From Chlorops oryzae (taxonomy: Eukaryota; Arthropoda; Insecta; Diptera; Chloropidae), in assembly GCA_020466095.1 (NCBI GenBank), contig CM035808.1, forward strand, positions 10,965,163 to 11,029,162: DNA of 64,000 nt. Direction: 5' to 3'. This document shows, in pieces, positions 22,835 through 35,271 of the stretch. Below the pieces are notes generated by a model. That model was not told where the DNA came from and did no database searches. It worked only from the letters and a program-made list of their open reading frames with translations. Positions within the stretch are counted from its first letter, which is position 1, and the number at the start of each line of letters is the position of its first letter. Made by a program: the position numbers and the translations under genes.

Positions 22835-22910
22835 CGCCTCGGCCGAGCCTTGAACCGCTGACCTCCACTTCGCTGGGCGAACGTCTTAACCATTACGCTA
22901 AACGAACGAA
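22835..22910 (-). repeat. tRNA-like sequence inside the TIR element (1)
   Basis: On the minus strand: TTTAGCGTAATGGTTAAGAC fits box A and the D arm, TTCGCCCAGCGAA makes an anticodon-like hairpin, and GGTTCAAGGC fits box B. The acceptor stem closes poorly, so it is probably a pseudo-tRNA or SINE head. Confidence 0.5.
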
Positions 22911-23145
22911 TTTAATTTGTTGGTCAAAATGCTCACTTGAGCTTATGGCTTGCTCAAGTTTTGGGGAACGTGCTTAAGGAATTGTTTCACTCCCAAAATT
23001 TTTTGCTTGAAAATGAACCATTAAAAAAAAATTAAATTAAATAAAACCTTAAAAATTTAGGAGAAAACTTTTGTCTTCTAAAACAACTACACTCTGAACA
23101 AACAAAAAAAACTGTAATTAAAAAAAAAAATTCAGAAAAATTCCC

Positions 23146-23223
23146 GCCGCCAGCAGGGATAAAACCCCGAAGCTCACGACTGTCGAGTCACAGTTTAAAG
23201 CACTGAGCTATCGCAACCTCCGG
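23146..23223 (-). repeat. tRNA-like sequence inside the TIR element (2)
   Basis: On the minus strand: GCGATAGCTCAGTGC fits box A, GACTCGACAGTC makes a hairpin, and GGGGTTTTATCCC fits a T-arm hairpin with box B. It has the same orientation as the first, about 310 bp away, and is clearly a different isoacceptor. Confidence 0.5.
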
Positions 23224-23414
23224 AGACGGTTGATCAGAATGCGAACGTCTAAGTGAACGAAAACGAATTTGAACATAAAAAGTAACTGTTTTTCAACTGT
23301 TCATTTGACTGCCTTTTTCAGTGCATTTAATCGCGGAATACAGTTTATTTGACCACTCTTACTTTAACTGTTCTAAGTAGTTGATTTAACTGTTGTTATT
23401 TCTCTCGGTGTACC

Positions 23415-25370
23415 GATAGTTATCTTTCCATAAAAATGGACACAAAAGTCATTTTTCCCGGGAAATGTGGATTTAAATAGTTTTGCAACGAACTGTCAGG
23501 ACAAAAGGATTCCTGATTTGCATTCTTTTTTTATTTTTAAATGAAAGTATACTAGTTAAATAGCAAATTTCCGTTATAAAGGCATTTTTGTGGCTTTAAA
23601 AAAAATGTGTGGTATGTAAGTCGTTTTGCCAGTTGACAGATTTACAGTTATACAAATTTTTCAGAATTTCTCCTTTTAGATAAAAGTCGACTTAAAAGTG
23701 GTATTTGTCCGATTTAGCTTCAAGAGTGCCAGATAACGAAGTGGAAAATGCAAGAAAAAAGGACATGCTAATTGAGTTAATTCGCTAGCAGTTAATTTTT
23801 TTTTTTTATTAAAATTCCCCATTACCTTTTGTGATTTAAAATTCATTAAAATAATTCCGACAACATGCCAGGACAGCAAAAACCCATTCAAAGTGAAATA
23901 ATTTACAGGACACAGCAAGGCGTTACGACCATATATCCGGTTGCGGTATCCTCTAACCAGCCGCGAGAGAGAGAGAGAGAACTTTTTGTTATATCGCTCA
24001 AGCAGCGAAGGAAGCTCCTGACAGCAGCTCAAGTGCACATATATGTACATACGTACAAGCAGATTTAAGTAATGAAATGAAAAAAAAATATAAAAAAAAT
24101 TTATGCGTGAAAAGAATACAACTTTTTCCTTTCTTCAACGAAAAAAAAAAGGAAATGAATTCGTTTTTCCCCTCTATCAAATTAAACGTTTAACTGGCTG
24201 TCACTCTTTTTTATTTTCATTCGAAACTCTGGTGACACATGTGCTTTATGTCATAATGTCAGTAAAATATTGACATACCGTATGTTTGGATCCTGAAAAA
24301 AATATACAAAAAGAGAGGGAAGAGAGGGAGAGAGAGAGGGAGAGAGAGAGAGAGAGGAGAGAAAAATCAAATTCCAATCTACAGAGTGTGGTCGCAGCAA
24401 CTGCCGGAGAATCTGCTGACGCAAAAAGTGCACTAATGGTTCTTTTTGCAAATTAAAGTGCTTTGCGGTAATGACAGACAGACATACATACGTATCGATG
24501 CGATACGATTTCGGTTAATTGCTTTATCGGACGACCAATGTCTATGGAGCACTAATTGATAGTTTCTACGAAAGGCCATCGGAGCATGCAAATGATTTGA
24601 GAATTTGAGGGGCAGGCAGCGCTCACACCTTTATGGCAACATTCAAGTGCTCTCATTTTATACGTACATAAAACTTTCATGAGCTTTTAATAATTATCAT
24701 TAATTGGTTTTTTTTTTTTGCATAATGCCCCCATGAAATTTCATATAATTTATTTAATATGCATTGAAAAAAGTAGAAGAATAAAGGATACTCTTTTGGG
24801 GTATTTTTTTGATAAGATGGTGTCTCACTATACATACACATGGATTATTGCCATCATAAATGTTGCACTGTTCCATTAAGGGATTATTCTGATGTAATCA
24901 TTATAGAAAAAATATATATTTTTTTTTTACATATTTCGATAATGAAAACTTTTGAGAATGTTTTGTGAAAAAAATCAAACCGAAATTCCAAGTAATAAAA
25001 AAGTTACAGCTCATAATCGTCGACGCGCCCCCTAAGCGACTTGTTCTACTCTTAAAGCTTTAACGCGTTTTTCTCTAAGCATCATTTTCTAGATCGGTCA
25101 ACATGCTACAGACCAAACTATCCATCCGATTACTTTGAAACTTTAGTATATTCTTCTACTTATTAGTATTTCTCGCAGGTACCAGAAATGCTTTTTTCGA
25201 ATTTAATTTCTTAATTTTTACGATTTTTTATACAAAATTCAAGATTTTTAACACCTCTTCTTAGCAGTTTGTCACTATTTTCTTTTCAATGAAAATTAAT
25301 AATTCTAGTACGGACGACAACGACAGACGTACTGTACAACAACCGAATCGATTTTTTAATTTTAGACAAC
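23415..25370. other. AT-rich DNA with GA tracts and possible old repeat DNA
   Basis: GA tracts lie at 23964-23979 and 24313-24361. The stretch 24990-25330 (AAAAAAGTTACAGCTCATAA, then GCGCCCCCTAAGCG) has the look of dispersed fly repeats but has no partner in the window. Confidence 0.45.
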
Positions 25371-25379
25371 ACCCAGCCA

Positions 25380-26095
25380 ACCATTGGAGTCCGCACGGTG
25401 CACCTTTAGGCCTCCCAATGCGGTGAGTTTACACTCCTAAGGAGCCTCCTAAAAGGATCCTAAATGAGCGTGTTTGCGGGAGAAAAGGGCCTTTTCAAAA
25501 CATATGAAAAAGTGTGCCCTGCGGACTCCTAAAAGGAGCGTTTTCGGCGTCCGAAAATGCTCCCTCAGATAACCGCAAAGATTTCGTGCGGACTCCTCTA
25601 TAAGCCTACAATTTAAAAAAAAAGGACACCTAAATTAATCCAAAGATAACCCAGGAGGAGTGTTTTAAGATTGCTTGATTTCCTGTACATTGAAAAATAA
25701 TAAAAAAAACAACCATTTTCCTTATTAAAATTTTCTAAGGCATTCCAAAAAAATATTTCTTATTATTTTTATCAACTACTTTTACTTAGGACATTGTAAA
25801 ATGTTAGTTTCTAAAAGTTACCCAAAAAGATTTTCTCCCCTAAATCTCTATTCCATTTAATAAAGGGAAATTCCCGTAAAGATACATCACCATAAAATGC
25901 ATAAAGTTGCAAACCATAAAGAATAAAAAAAAACCATGCCAATGAAATTTTAAAGCATGACTCTCTGAACGCTCCGTGACGGTGCTCTTGAGGAGCCCAT
26001 TGCCGGAGCACTCCGAAAACGCTCCTTCAAGGTGTTTAGGTGGGAGTCCTTTAAAACTCCTGTTTCGGAGCGCTCCGCTCCGTGTTGATCAACGA
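25380..26095. repeat. GGAGC-rich dispersed repeat, copy 2
   Basis: Dense in GGAG(C/T) and CTCC motifs. The left side has AAAAGGAGCG then TTTTCGGCGTCCG, and the right side has CCGGAGCACTCCG with AAAACGCTCC. Left and right edges match the edges of the split copy at 14632-15995. Confidence 0.5.
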
Positions 26096-26248
26096 CCTAT
26101 TTTTTTTTTCAATGACTACTTCGACTAAAATAAATTTATATTTGCAATATAAAAATATAAAAAATTTATGCAGTTTAAAATAAAAACATATAAAAAATTA
26201 AAATGATTGAACTTAATTTCATGCATTTACATCAGAATAATTTTTTAA

Positions 26249-26540
26249 GGGCCATTATTACCAAGCATATTTAAAAATTTTTTAAACTAAAAATCCGCTT
26301 TTGGTTTTTACCAGCAGCAATTTGGAGTACGAAACAATCGTTAGAATGGCTCCTTATAGAAACCGTTTTCAAAAATAACGACCTAATCAGCTGTCAAATG
26401 TACTTACAGTCCTGAAAGTAGACGGTGCTGCCGTAAATTTCGATGCTTAAAAAATTGCGATATTAAAAATGGAATTTATTTTTAAAAAATTTTAATTTTA
26501 ATTTAAAAAAATTTTTAAATATGCTTGGTAATATTGGCCC
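26249..26540. mobile_element. Harbinger-like MITE with TAA duplication
   Basis: Ends GGGCCATTATTACCAAGC and GCTTGGTAATATTGGCCC continue into longer inverted AT-rich arms (about 40 bp). TAA flanks both sides (26246-26248 and 26541-26543). A TWA target and GGGCC start match PIF/Harbinger. Confidence 0.8.
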
Positions 26541-26543
26541 TAA

Positions 26544-28970
26544 GACAACCTCCAGTTTAGAGTATATTCTGAACGGCATTCGCTTCTAATGAAGCTCTTC
26601 AGGGCGAGCTTAATCAATCAGTCTTATGCTGAGAACCTACCAACTAGTCGACGAACCCTCATTTAGAACTTCAAAAACTTTTCGAAGATTGCATATCACA
26701 ATTTTTTCTTGACTTTCTTTCTCTCCACACCCCCAAAGGCAGCAAAATCCATAAGATTTCAAATGAAATTATTTTGAAAATTCTTCTACAAATTCTCTGA
26801 TGTCAACAATTTTCATGAAAAAAAAAACAATTTTTTTCCCATCTGAAAATAAACTTTTTTTCATTCGTGACAAAAAAGGTCTTAAGACCAAGGCTTCTTA
26901 AGATCCTCCGACCTTGCTTGTCCATCGACCGCATTTCCACACATATTTTGAGAAGCTATAAACATTTCAAAGAACTAGAATACGATATCATATGGAGAGG
27001 AATGCTGGAGTAGGCACTTGATTTAAGGCTAAAAAGTAAAAAAAAAATTCAAAAAAAATTCAAAAAAAGTTCAAAAAATATATTAAAAAACTCAAAAAAA
27101 AATATTAAAAAAATAGAAAAAACTCAAAAGATACTCGTGTGTACAAATATGAATATCCTTGGAAAAAATACCTTTAGCACACCTTACAGCTCATTTTTTT
27201 TTTCTTTACGTCTCTTTCCTTTTGTTCATTCATTTTACATTTATTTATTTATTTTTTTAACATTTTTTTTTGCTTTTTTGTAAGCCTGTTTTATTTTTTT
27301 TTTCTCTGTCCTTCAGGCGCTGCATCATCACTCATAATTTATGAAGCTGTATGGGTACTGTGTAGCTTCATTTGAATCTTTGACTTCTAGCATTCCTAAT
27401 GACGCATGATTGCGAGCGCACATGTTTGGGAACTTTTGCGTTGTTCGGAGTCAGAGGAAATTAATACTTTTATGAGCACTTTTTGTGGGGGATGGGTAGT
27501 GGAAATAATCATCGCACATTTATCCATTTTCAAGGACTCAATTCAACTTAAAACAAAAACAAAAAACAATAAAAATAATAATAAAATGAGAAGCGATTTC
27601 CAATTACATATGGCGTTGTATTGCTTACTGAAAATATTTGATAAGGGGCTCTTTCCTATTGATGTCCTACTCGAGTACTCAGTCTCGTCTTCTTTTTGAT
27701 GTTCTGTCATATTTTTTCTCACATTTTTCCCATAAACCACGAGAATATATGAGAAAAAAGAGCCCTACTCGGAAAGGAATTTAAACAAATAGATTCAGAA
27801 GGATATCTTTGCCTTTAAGAAAAATTAAAACTTTTATTTCAAATTTTAAAAACTTGTTAGACAAATTGCCTTTGTTATAATTTGCACTTTCCTTAAGTTT
27901 ATTTCAATTGAAGTCATCTTTGCCTATCAAAATGGATCTATCAAAATGAACACTGATTGTGCCCTTCCTTTTTGAGTTCGTGAGACAATTTATGAAATCC
28001 TTAGAAGCAACGCAGCGTCTTTTAGTAATTTTTTCACTTTAGGAAAATTTTGAAAGAGATTTAAAACGAAAGTTCCGGAAAAATTCTTCACATGAGTAAA
28101 CTCAAGTCGTTAAAGGACCTTTTACCGTAATGAAAAAATATGTGAAGAGATCCTTTTTGCAATCAACTAATCGACTGTAAAATCTATTGGAGCTTAGTCG
28201 ATTAAATATGGGTATTCATTAAAAATGATAACCAAATTCTTCAAAGCTACATTTATATCGGAAAAGCCTTAAGGAAATAAATCCTTTAGCTGAATGGGAT
28301 GAGAAATCCTAAACATGCCGAAACGTTCAAAATAAAATTTGTTTAAATGTTTTCTCCCTCAAAGTTAGAAAGAATGAAAAAAAATGCTTCGTTCAAATGC
28401 TAAAATGATCCCAAAAGTTGACCGTGATTCAAAGAATTTAGTGGGAAAAATTTGAAAATCAACATGCCGAGGGTTATTCGACATCACTCGATGGCGTATT
28501 TAAGCTTTTGATAATTGTTCGTGAAAGGTTTTCGGTTGGAATACTAATTAAGAGTTTTGCTTTCAGTTGCTCAAATACGAAAATGCGCAACGACAAACAA
28601 TTGAGCAATAAAGAGTTTGAAATTAAATGTTTGTTTTTAATGCTCGACCAGCAAAAAGCAGTGTTTCCTAAACTTGTGGTCTTCAGTTGAAGTGCTTTTT
28701 TTTTCTATCGATATTGGAGAAAAGTTAGCGAAATCTAAAGAACAAACATCGATATTTCGAGTGACCGTGACCAACGTTCTGACATAATAACCACGGAAGG
28801 ACGCTGGAATCATCGAGAGCGTAATCACACAAAATGACTCTCAAATGAGAAGCAAGGTTGAGAGCCAAAAATTAGTTCAGTTGTACAGAAAACGTGAAGC
28901 GAGTCGGAGCTGCGACGGATGAAACTAAATAAGAAATTGAAACATTCGAACTTGGTACACTTCAAAGTTA
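26544..28970. other. AT-rich low-complexity DNA without a gene
   Basis: A-rich degenerate repeats occur at 27035-27130 and T-rich ones at 27195-27305. The frame 27406-27699 shows no domain. Confidence 0.5.
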
Positions 28971-28984
28971 AGCGAATTTGGTTA

Positions 28985-29345
28985 TTCCAAGAAATATTTG
29001 TTTAATAATATTCAATAATTTTTATTCATACCCATTCGCCTCTACTCCATGTTCGGAACCACTAATGCCTGTGAGACGGCATTTTCGAGCATGGTTTTCA
29101 TCAAAAACAAATACCGCAATACACTGTCATAAATATAACACAGCTCGTGCCCAACCACACTGCCCACAAGCTCTAGCCTTCAATCCCATTGAGCATTTGT
29201 GGGAAGAATTGGTGAAAAAGTTAAATAAACACGCGATAGCGAGCAAAGTCAAGCTGAAAAAGGTTATCATATAGGCAATGAAAATTTCAAATTTAAGCCT
29301 GCAAGTATGCAACGTGCTTTTGTTATAATGTTTGCGAACAGATAA
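28985..29345 (+). pseudogene. Dead Tc1-like transposase C-terminal fragment
   Basis: The frame 28978-29274 contains HTARAQPHCPQALAFNPIEHLWEEL in decayed form. The NPIEHLWEEL block is the highly conserved third-acid region of Tc1/mariner DDE transposases. After the stop, a +1 frame reads PASMQRAFVIMFANR, like the usual Tc1 C-terminus, so at least one frameshift is present. The N-terminal HTH and the first two catalytic acids are not recognisable. No flanking inverted repeats were found. Confidence 0.75.
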
Positions 29346-31254
29346 TGAGACATAGCATTGGAAATAAAAGAGTAAAATCCTAAAAATGACAGATTACCAA
29401 GGAATTCGTATTCTATGAAATAGCATCATTACTTTAAACTCACACACAGCGTCTGTGTTAACGAGAGAACTCAATCAGTTTGGCAGCGGCAATGAATAAG
29501 CACACATACATGTGAAGAATGAGAGAAATTGTGGTAGTGGTCGTGCTGACAAGCATTGCTTTAAACCTTAATCATATAAAAATTTTAAATTACGAAGCCT
29601 CCTTTTTGTGACGCCCAATTTTGCTCATAAAAATTGCTGTTAAAGACGCATAAATAGCCTCTAAAGTTAGTATATTTTGTAGTTTATGTAAGTGAGAACA
29701 AAAAGTTGATAGTTTTCCACTGACTAGTACCTAAAATTCTTGAAAAACATTGCTAATAAAGATGCTATCACCAAAAATTTCAAAAAGCGCGGCTTTTGAG
29801 GAAAATCCACTTAGCGCAACCTGTAAACCTTTTATGAAAAATCTGAAAAAATTCTCACAAATATTTCGACCCATAAGCTTTCGAAATTACTATGTTCCAA
29901 TAAAACATTTTTTTGTACATATTAAAAACAATTGTTTAATTTTTGCATAAGAGTTTCTCGCTGTGTAATGGGCACGCACACAAACACGATTAGTAAGTGT
30001 AGCGGTGGCCGGCACTGAACATAATCGATCTTAGACTAAACTACATTGGGATACACTGACTCAAAACATTAAAAGAAGGCCATAAATTTCTGAAACTGTG
30101 GGTAAATGGGATGCAACGAAATATATTTTCGAAAGTTCAACAAACGAATCGGAATCTTACGAATTTGGTTTCTGTTGCTTTGCGTGTTTAAAAATATGCT
30201 CAATTATCACAAGAAAGAAAATTCTTAGCACTGAAATAGTTATGCTCCGAAAATTTTGTACAATGGGATTCATTCAGTTTTATAAATTTTACAAAATAGA
30301 AAAATTTTCAAAATGAGGCATGCATTTTTTTGTATGAAAACTTTTATCGAAATGTAACAAATTTTCCCAATGTTTTCAGGTTCGAAATTCGTGATAACCT
30401 CTTGCGTAGAGCTGATTAAGGTAGCCAAGCAGGTTCGGTCAAGGATAATAAATCGAAAAAAAAAAAAAAAAAAAAAAAATTAAACAGATAATAAAAAATT
30501 TATAAATGCTTAAGCCTATTAAGATTAGTATCCAAAACACGAGATATTAACGCTCGCTCAAAGTGTGAGAATTTACAATGGGAAAATTTTCCAAGGGCAA
30601 TTTACAAAGCTGAATGAATCCCCCTAATGCCTTAAAAGAATTCCATAGCTTAATGGAACGGAATGTTATGCAAAATGTATTTAAGTTAGAGAAGATATTC
30701 GAATTTTCGGCCGTAGACCAGGAGCTCGTAATAATTTAAATTGCATGAACTGAAAAGTTAACAAATATACCTTTTGAAAATACATTTTTTTTTACATTTG
30801 TAGCAACGACAAGACAACGGAACGATGTCCATAAATATGAAAATGCCAAATTTTTAGAAATGAACATTTCAATGCCAGCTGCCAGTTCATTTAGAGCTTA
30901 ACTGAAAGAAGAGCCGCGTTCAATCGAAAATATTTAATGCATTCCAGGTGGAAAAATCTAATTTAGCGAATCGAATAAATTTTTTCATCAGTGTTATTAA
31001 GGTGACCATGTTTTGTCATGCAACCTAAGTGACACAAACCTTATCTTAAGGGGCCCACAAACACCACAAGCATTTTTTTAAAAATTTTCATACATTTTTG
31101 TTGTTGTTCCAATCGATACATGGATTTGTTGAAGCATTTTTGGGCAGCTTTACGGGGACAAAAATGTATTCTTTACAACAAGTCGTTCGTTATAATAAGG
31201 GTTGTTATATAGACCGTAAATGAGACCACGATTCGATATAACGAAAAAATATGA
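29346..31254. other. AT-rich DNA with a poly(A) tract
   Basis: A run of about 24 A at 30456-30479 could be the tail of a retroposon whose body I cannot identify. Otherwise nothing recognised. Confidence 0.5.
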
Positions 31255-31912
31255 GGGGTCTTCTCTTAAACGTGAAAAGATCGAAAAAGCGAAAAAATTT
31301 AAAAATTTTCATACAAAACTTCGTCTATTAATTTCTAAGCCTTCTCGATTTACGAGTTTTCGAAGTATTCGAGGAAAATACAAGTTTAAGCCCAAAATCC
31401 AATATTGCGAGAGCCCGATGCGAGAGTGCGCGACGTCACGAAAATGTTTTGCGTGACGCATTTCAATCTCCAATGAGAGAATTGCGTCATGCAGATGATA
31501 GCATAATTGCGCTTCTAGTAATGCAATATTTGAACCAAGTACCAATCTAACGAGTACCGAGTACTCATAAAACTTGAGTTTAAATTTTTATTCAAAATTT
31601 TCAAAATGAACCAAAGCCCGCGAAATATTTTAAAAGCTCTTTTTCACGGAATAATGAACGGTTTTTGTTTTATTAGTTTAATCGAGTACCCAATAGCGAG
31701 GACTCAAAAAATAGCTACATCATTAACCTGTCAAATTGCCTCGCAACGATAAATATTCAATTTTTCAAAATTTTCTCGCTACGAGGTCTCGCAGTGCGAT
31801 ACATTGGAGCTTGAACCATATGATTGAATATATTGAAACTTGTGTGCGTCTCGTTTCGCGCTCTCGCATCGGGCTCTCGCAATGTTGGATTTTGGGCTTT
31901 AAGGGAAGACCC

Positions 31913-31913
<1 letters not shown>
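31255..31913. mobile_element. MITE with GGGGTCTTCTCTTAAA ends
   Basis: The ends GGGGTCTTC(T/C)CTTAAA are inverted. A second inverted block (TTTAAGCCCAAAATCCAATA on the left, from 31383; its inverse on the right to 31902) is continuous with the terminus on the right but separated from it by about 115 bp on the left, suggesting an internal insertion. The first bases match the ends of the element at 9673. No target duplication is clear. Confidence 0.6.

Positions 31914-31915
<2 letters not shown>

Positions 31916-31943
<28 letters not shown>
31916..31943. repeat. Poly(T) tract
   Basis: Uninterrupted T run of about 27. Confidence 0.95.
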
Positions 31944-33490
31944 GGCATAAACGAACAACGAATCTCAGGATTGTCTGATCTTGGTGACAGATGAAATTTG
32001 AAAATTGTTTTGGGCTGTGGTTTTTATTTAGAAGAATTTGTTGTAATTTATGTGAAACGGTTTTAAGCCAGTGAATTGAATTCATTCGATCCAGGAAAAC
32101 TTTACAGGTTCATTGTTATTAAGTTTCACTGTACATATTATGCGGCGTTGAATAGGTATGCGTCCGCCTGATATCGCAGAACTTTCAAATCATTACGAAC
32201 TTAACTTTCAAATTATTATGCTGTTCTTTGGCATGCCATTTTCGGCTGGGATCGTCCTTGCGATGGAGCATTTGTTGGCCTTATTATTTTTGTTTCATTT
32301 ATGAGTAAAAAACTCGCTTCGCTGTATGAAGCGAAACGAAGCAAGACGAAAAGGCGAACCGGCTGGCATTTTGTGAGCCTAACAAGACAGAAACTTTGTA
32401 GAAACTTCTTGACATTTTGTGCGATTACGAAATGATTGTCGGAAAGCGGGAAAGCTTAAATGTACAAAAGGAAAAAGAAACGAAAAAGTAAAAGTAAAAG
32501 TTGTTTTATATATCAGTCCAATAACGAGAACAATAAATTTGAGTACTTGTTAGATGGGGCAATAACTGGAATTAAGGTAGCGTCCATTTCAAATGAGCAG
32601 TTCTCGTTGGAATTAAACGACTTACCATGATGGCAGCTCTCAGATGCCTTGTCTCGACTTGTTTCCTTTTGCCATTGTGGATACCTATTTTTACAGTAAA
32701 TTGCGTCTGTGCTTTGTTTACAGCAATGGGATGCAGAGCAAGAACAGAAACGTTTAATGGAATACTCGTTGAGGGTTCACATTGCTGCCAGTTTTGCTTG
32801 TCTTGACATGATTCGTTGAAAAAAAAAAATTTTTTTTTCTTCCATAACGAATATTTGTATGACATATTCCTTGAAGCTATAGGTAAAAAGTTGTTGTTCA
32901 AACATACATACAAACGTGTGCGTCAACATTTTAAACCGTTTGGCCCAGTTCAACTTTTCTCATAAGTAGACAGTGGTGGCGAAGTATAACCCTAAAGAGC
33001 TAGGAATAGTTTTCTAACCCCTTTATGGTGAAGAAAATTATGTGCTGCATATGGTCGAGTCTCCATAAGATTGCTAAATCAATTAAGTCCAAATTGAATA
33101 CGAAAGTTTATTGGTGAAATGGACCCACGTTTACAAGTTTTTCAAAATTAATTGGAGAGAAATGCTTTTATCACAAGGACGATTCAATAATTTTAGGGGC
33201 ACATATGAAAGAAGTTGTGCATTTGACTAGGCCAACCTATCGACACATATTTCAACGTGATCCATCCAAATCTGCGGACTCTTTAGCTCGTATACTTAAA
33301 GGCTTAATCCGGGTTATGATGATGGGGGGATAATTTTTTCAGTTCAAGATTAAAAAGCTTATGGCTCGATTTTCAAAGGAGGGCAGGAGTATGAACCCCC
33401 TTGGGTTTACTCCGGAATTTTTCTGTTCATTGACAAGGTTTGTATAAAAAAAAAAAACAAACAAAAAAATCAAACAGAAGAAACATTAAT
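31944..33490. other. AT-rich DNA without a recognised gene
   Basis: The minus frame 32572-32913 (113 codons) has no recognisable domain and includes translated A runs. Not called. Confidence 0.5.
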
Positions 33491-33491
33491 G

Positions 33492-34024
33492 ACACTGTGA
33501 TAGTTTTTTTCAAAATTTTATAAAGACAAGACTGAACTTAACGTTTTCCCCCTATTTCGGGTACGAGGAATGGAACTGTATCATTAGTTTTTGAGTTATC
33601 GCAGTGCAGGGTGCCGCATTATACCCATTTAAAACTCAAAAATCATCAACTATTTTTTTATTTTTTTTTTATATGAAAAATCCCTGAAGTATGCTTCGAA
33701 ATATTTAAAATACAAACAAAAAATTGTATGAATTTTGAGTTTTAATCCGTTATAGCTCCCTAATTCGGCATTATATCATAACGGTGTTTTCGGAAGAATT
33801 ACTTGTCATATCTCAGAGTAAATTCTGGTGTTAGTTTAGAACACCAAACATCAACTCATACATAGATATGGGACAAAAACTGATCAAACAAACTTTTAAC
33901 AAAATTTTTGCATTAAGGCGTACCGATAACTCAAAAAACTAATGATGCAGTTCGGTTCCTCGTGCCTGAAATAAGGAGAAACCTATAAATTAGATCTTGT
34001 GTTTTTTTGTCGACTATCACAGTT
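33492..34024. repeat. Inverted repeat, arms of about 113 bp
   Basis: The arm 33492-33603 (CACTGTGATAG, later ACGAGGAATGGAACTG and ATCATTAGTTTTTGAGTTAT) is inverted at 33911-34024. Likely a MITE. Target duplication not seen. Confidence 0.6.
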
Positions 34025-34029
34025 TGATC

Positions 34030-35029
34030 TGTTTAAAGTAAGTATCGACGTATGAGCAACGTCATTCGCATAGAGTTTGTTTGGAAGTAGCATTACGTAT
34101 ACGTCATGCTTAAATCGTTTGATACAATTCTTCCATTTGCGCTGGTGTTTTCATTGATTATGATTCTCAAGACTAGGGAAAACACATTTCATCCGGAAGA
34201 GGATAGAATCTTCAAATTGAAAATGATAGACAAATATTGAAATGGTCCAACCACCGACACGATTATAAAAGAATTTTGCTAACTTAATGTATTTTTCTTG
34301 TTTGCTCATCTAATAAATCAATCTGCAGGAAGCCTGATTATCGTCGTTTGACTTCTGGCTAAAAGGATTTTGAAAGCTAAAGGAAAAAGACTTTTGCCAG
34401 AATGCAAAAGATAAAAGATTTCCAGCAATCGCCAAAGCTTGAAGGTTAGACTTTTACACGACACAAATGTTGTAAAGCATTCCTTGACATAACGACAAGT
34501 AATTAAGAAGAAAACATTTTTCATTCGACAAAAGTTCAATAAAAACCCGATCAGAACAAATCGACAAAATCGATGGCGACGGCATAAGCGACGAAATGAC
34601 AAGCCATGACACTTTCGATGGCAATAATGTTCTCAGAATTTCAATCGGCTTAAGATGCAAAGAAATGAAAACTGTAAAAAAAAAAAAATAACAGACACAC
34701 AAAAGCGTAAAAATTGAACAAAAAAGTGAAACAAAAGAAAAATTTTAAAAAATGAAATCAAAAAAATCCCCTTAAATGTGCTAGTGAAATCAATACTTGT
34801 TTGAAAGTGCTCAGATTGGAAGAAAGGGTCAGGGGGCGATAGTGAACTTGATACCCCAATGCTGGGGATTAAGTGCTAATCCAGTGAAGGTGAGAGCGAA
34901 ATTTACACCGCTTTCAATGCCTTTTGAGAAGCTTTTGCAGACTGTATCAAATCAAAGAGAATAAAATGTAAGTATAAAATAAATAGAGGAAGAAAAAATA
35001 TAACATTTTATGCTTTCTCATAAGAATAG
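34030..35029. other. AT-rich DNA without a recognised gene
   Basis: No domain, repeat end or RNA motif recognised. Confidence 0.5.
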
Positions 35030-35037
35030 ATCATCAA

Positions 35038-35263
35038 CAGGGCTCGGATTTTGTTGACTTTTATAAATTTAAAGCATACTTTATGGGGCAAACATTTTCC
35101 TAACCAACATTTTGCGAATAAGTTTAGTCAAGTTGAACTTCAAACCGCTTTTTTAACTTCAAAAAAAAATCGATTGGAAACTCAACTCTATGTGAGTTGA
35201 GCCAAATTTGTACTCCATAAAGTATGCTTTAAATTTATAAAAGTCAACAAAATCCGAGCCCTG
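35038..35263. mobile_element. hAT MITE, copy 2 (226 bp)
   Basis: Ends CAGGGCTCGGATTTTG and its inverse are flanked by ATCATCAA (35030-35037) and ATCATCAG (35264-35271), an 8-bp duplication with one change. It is somewhat shorter than copies 1 and 3 because of an internal deletion near 35165-35185. Confidence 0.9.
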
Positions 35264-35271
35264 ATCATCAG

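Larger units (their letters stand above)
22513..23414. mobile_element. TIR element (CACCGAGAGAAA ends) carrying two tRNA-like sequences
   Basis: Ends TACACCGAGAGAAA and TTTCTCTCGGTGTA are inverted, and the outer ~200 bp of each side are rich in GTTAA/TTAAC and AACTG motifs. A TA duplication is possible. The two tRNA-like segments inside (22835-22910 and 23146-23223) both lie on the minus strand. No transposase. The ends resemble those at 53776 and 56390 (CAC-Y-GAAA-R-AAA). Confidence 0.7.

Noticed and set aside
31045..31075. TTAAGGGGCCC as a TTAA-element end
   Set aside because: No matching inverted end with TTAA was found nearby.
32572..32913. 113-codon minus-strand frame
   Set aside because: Contains translated homopolymers, no domain and no splice or start context.
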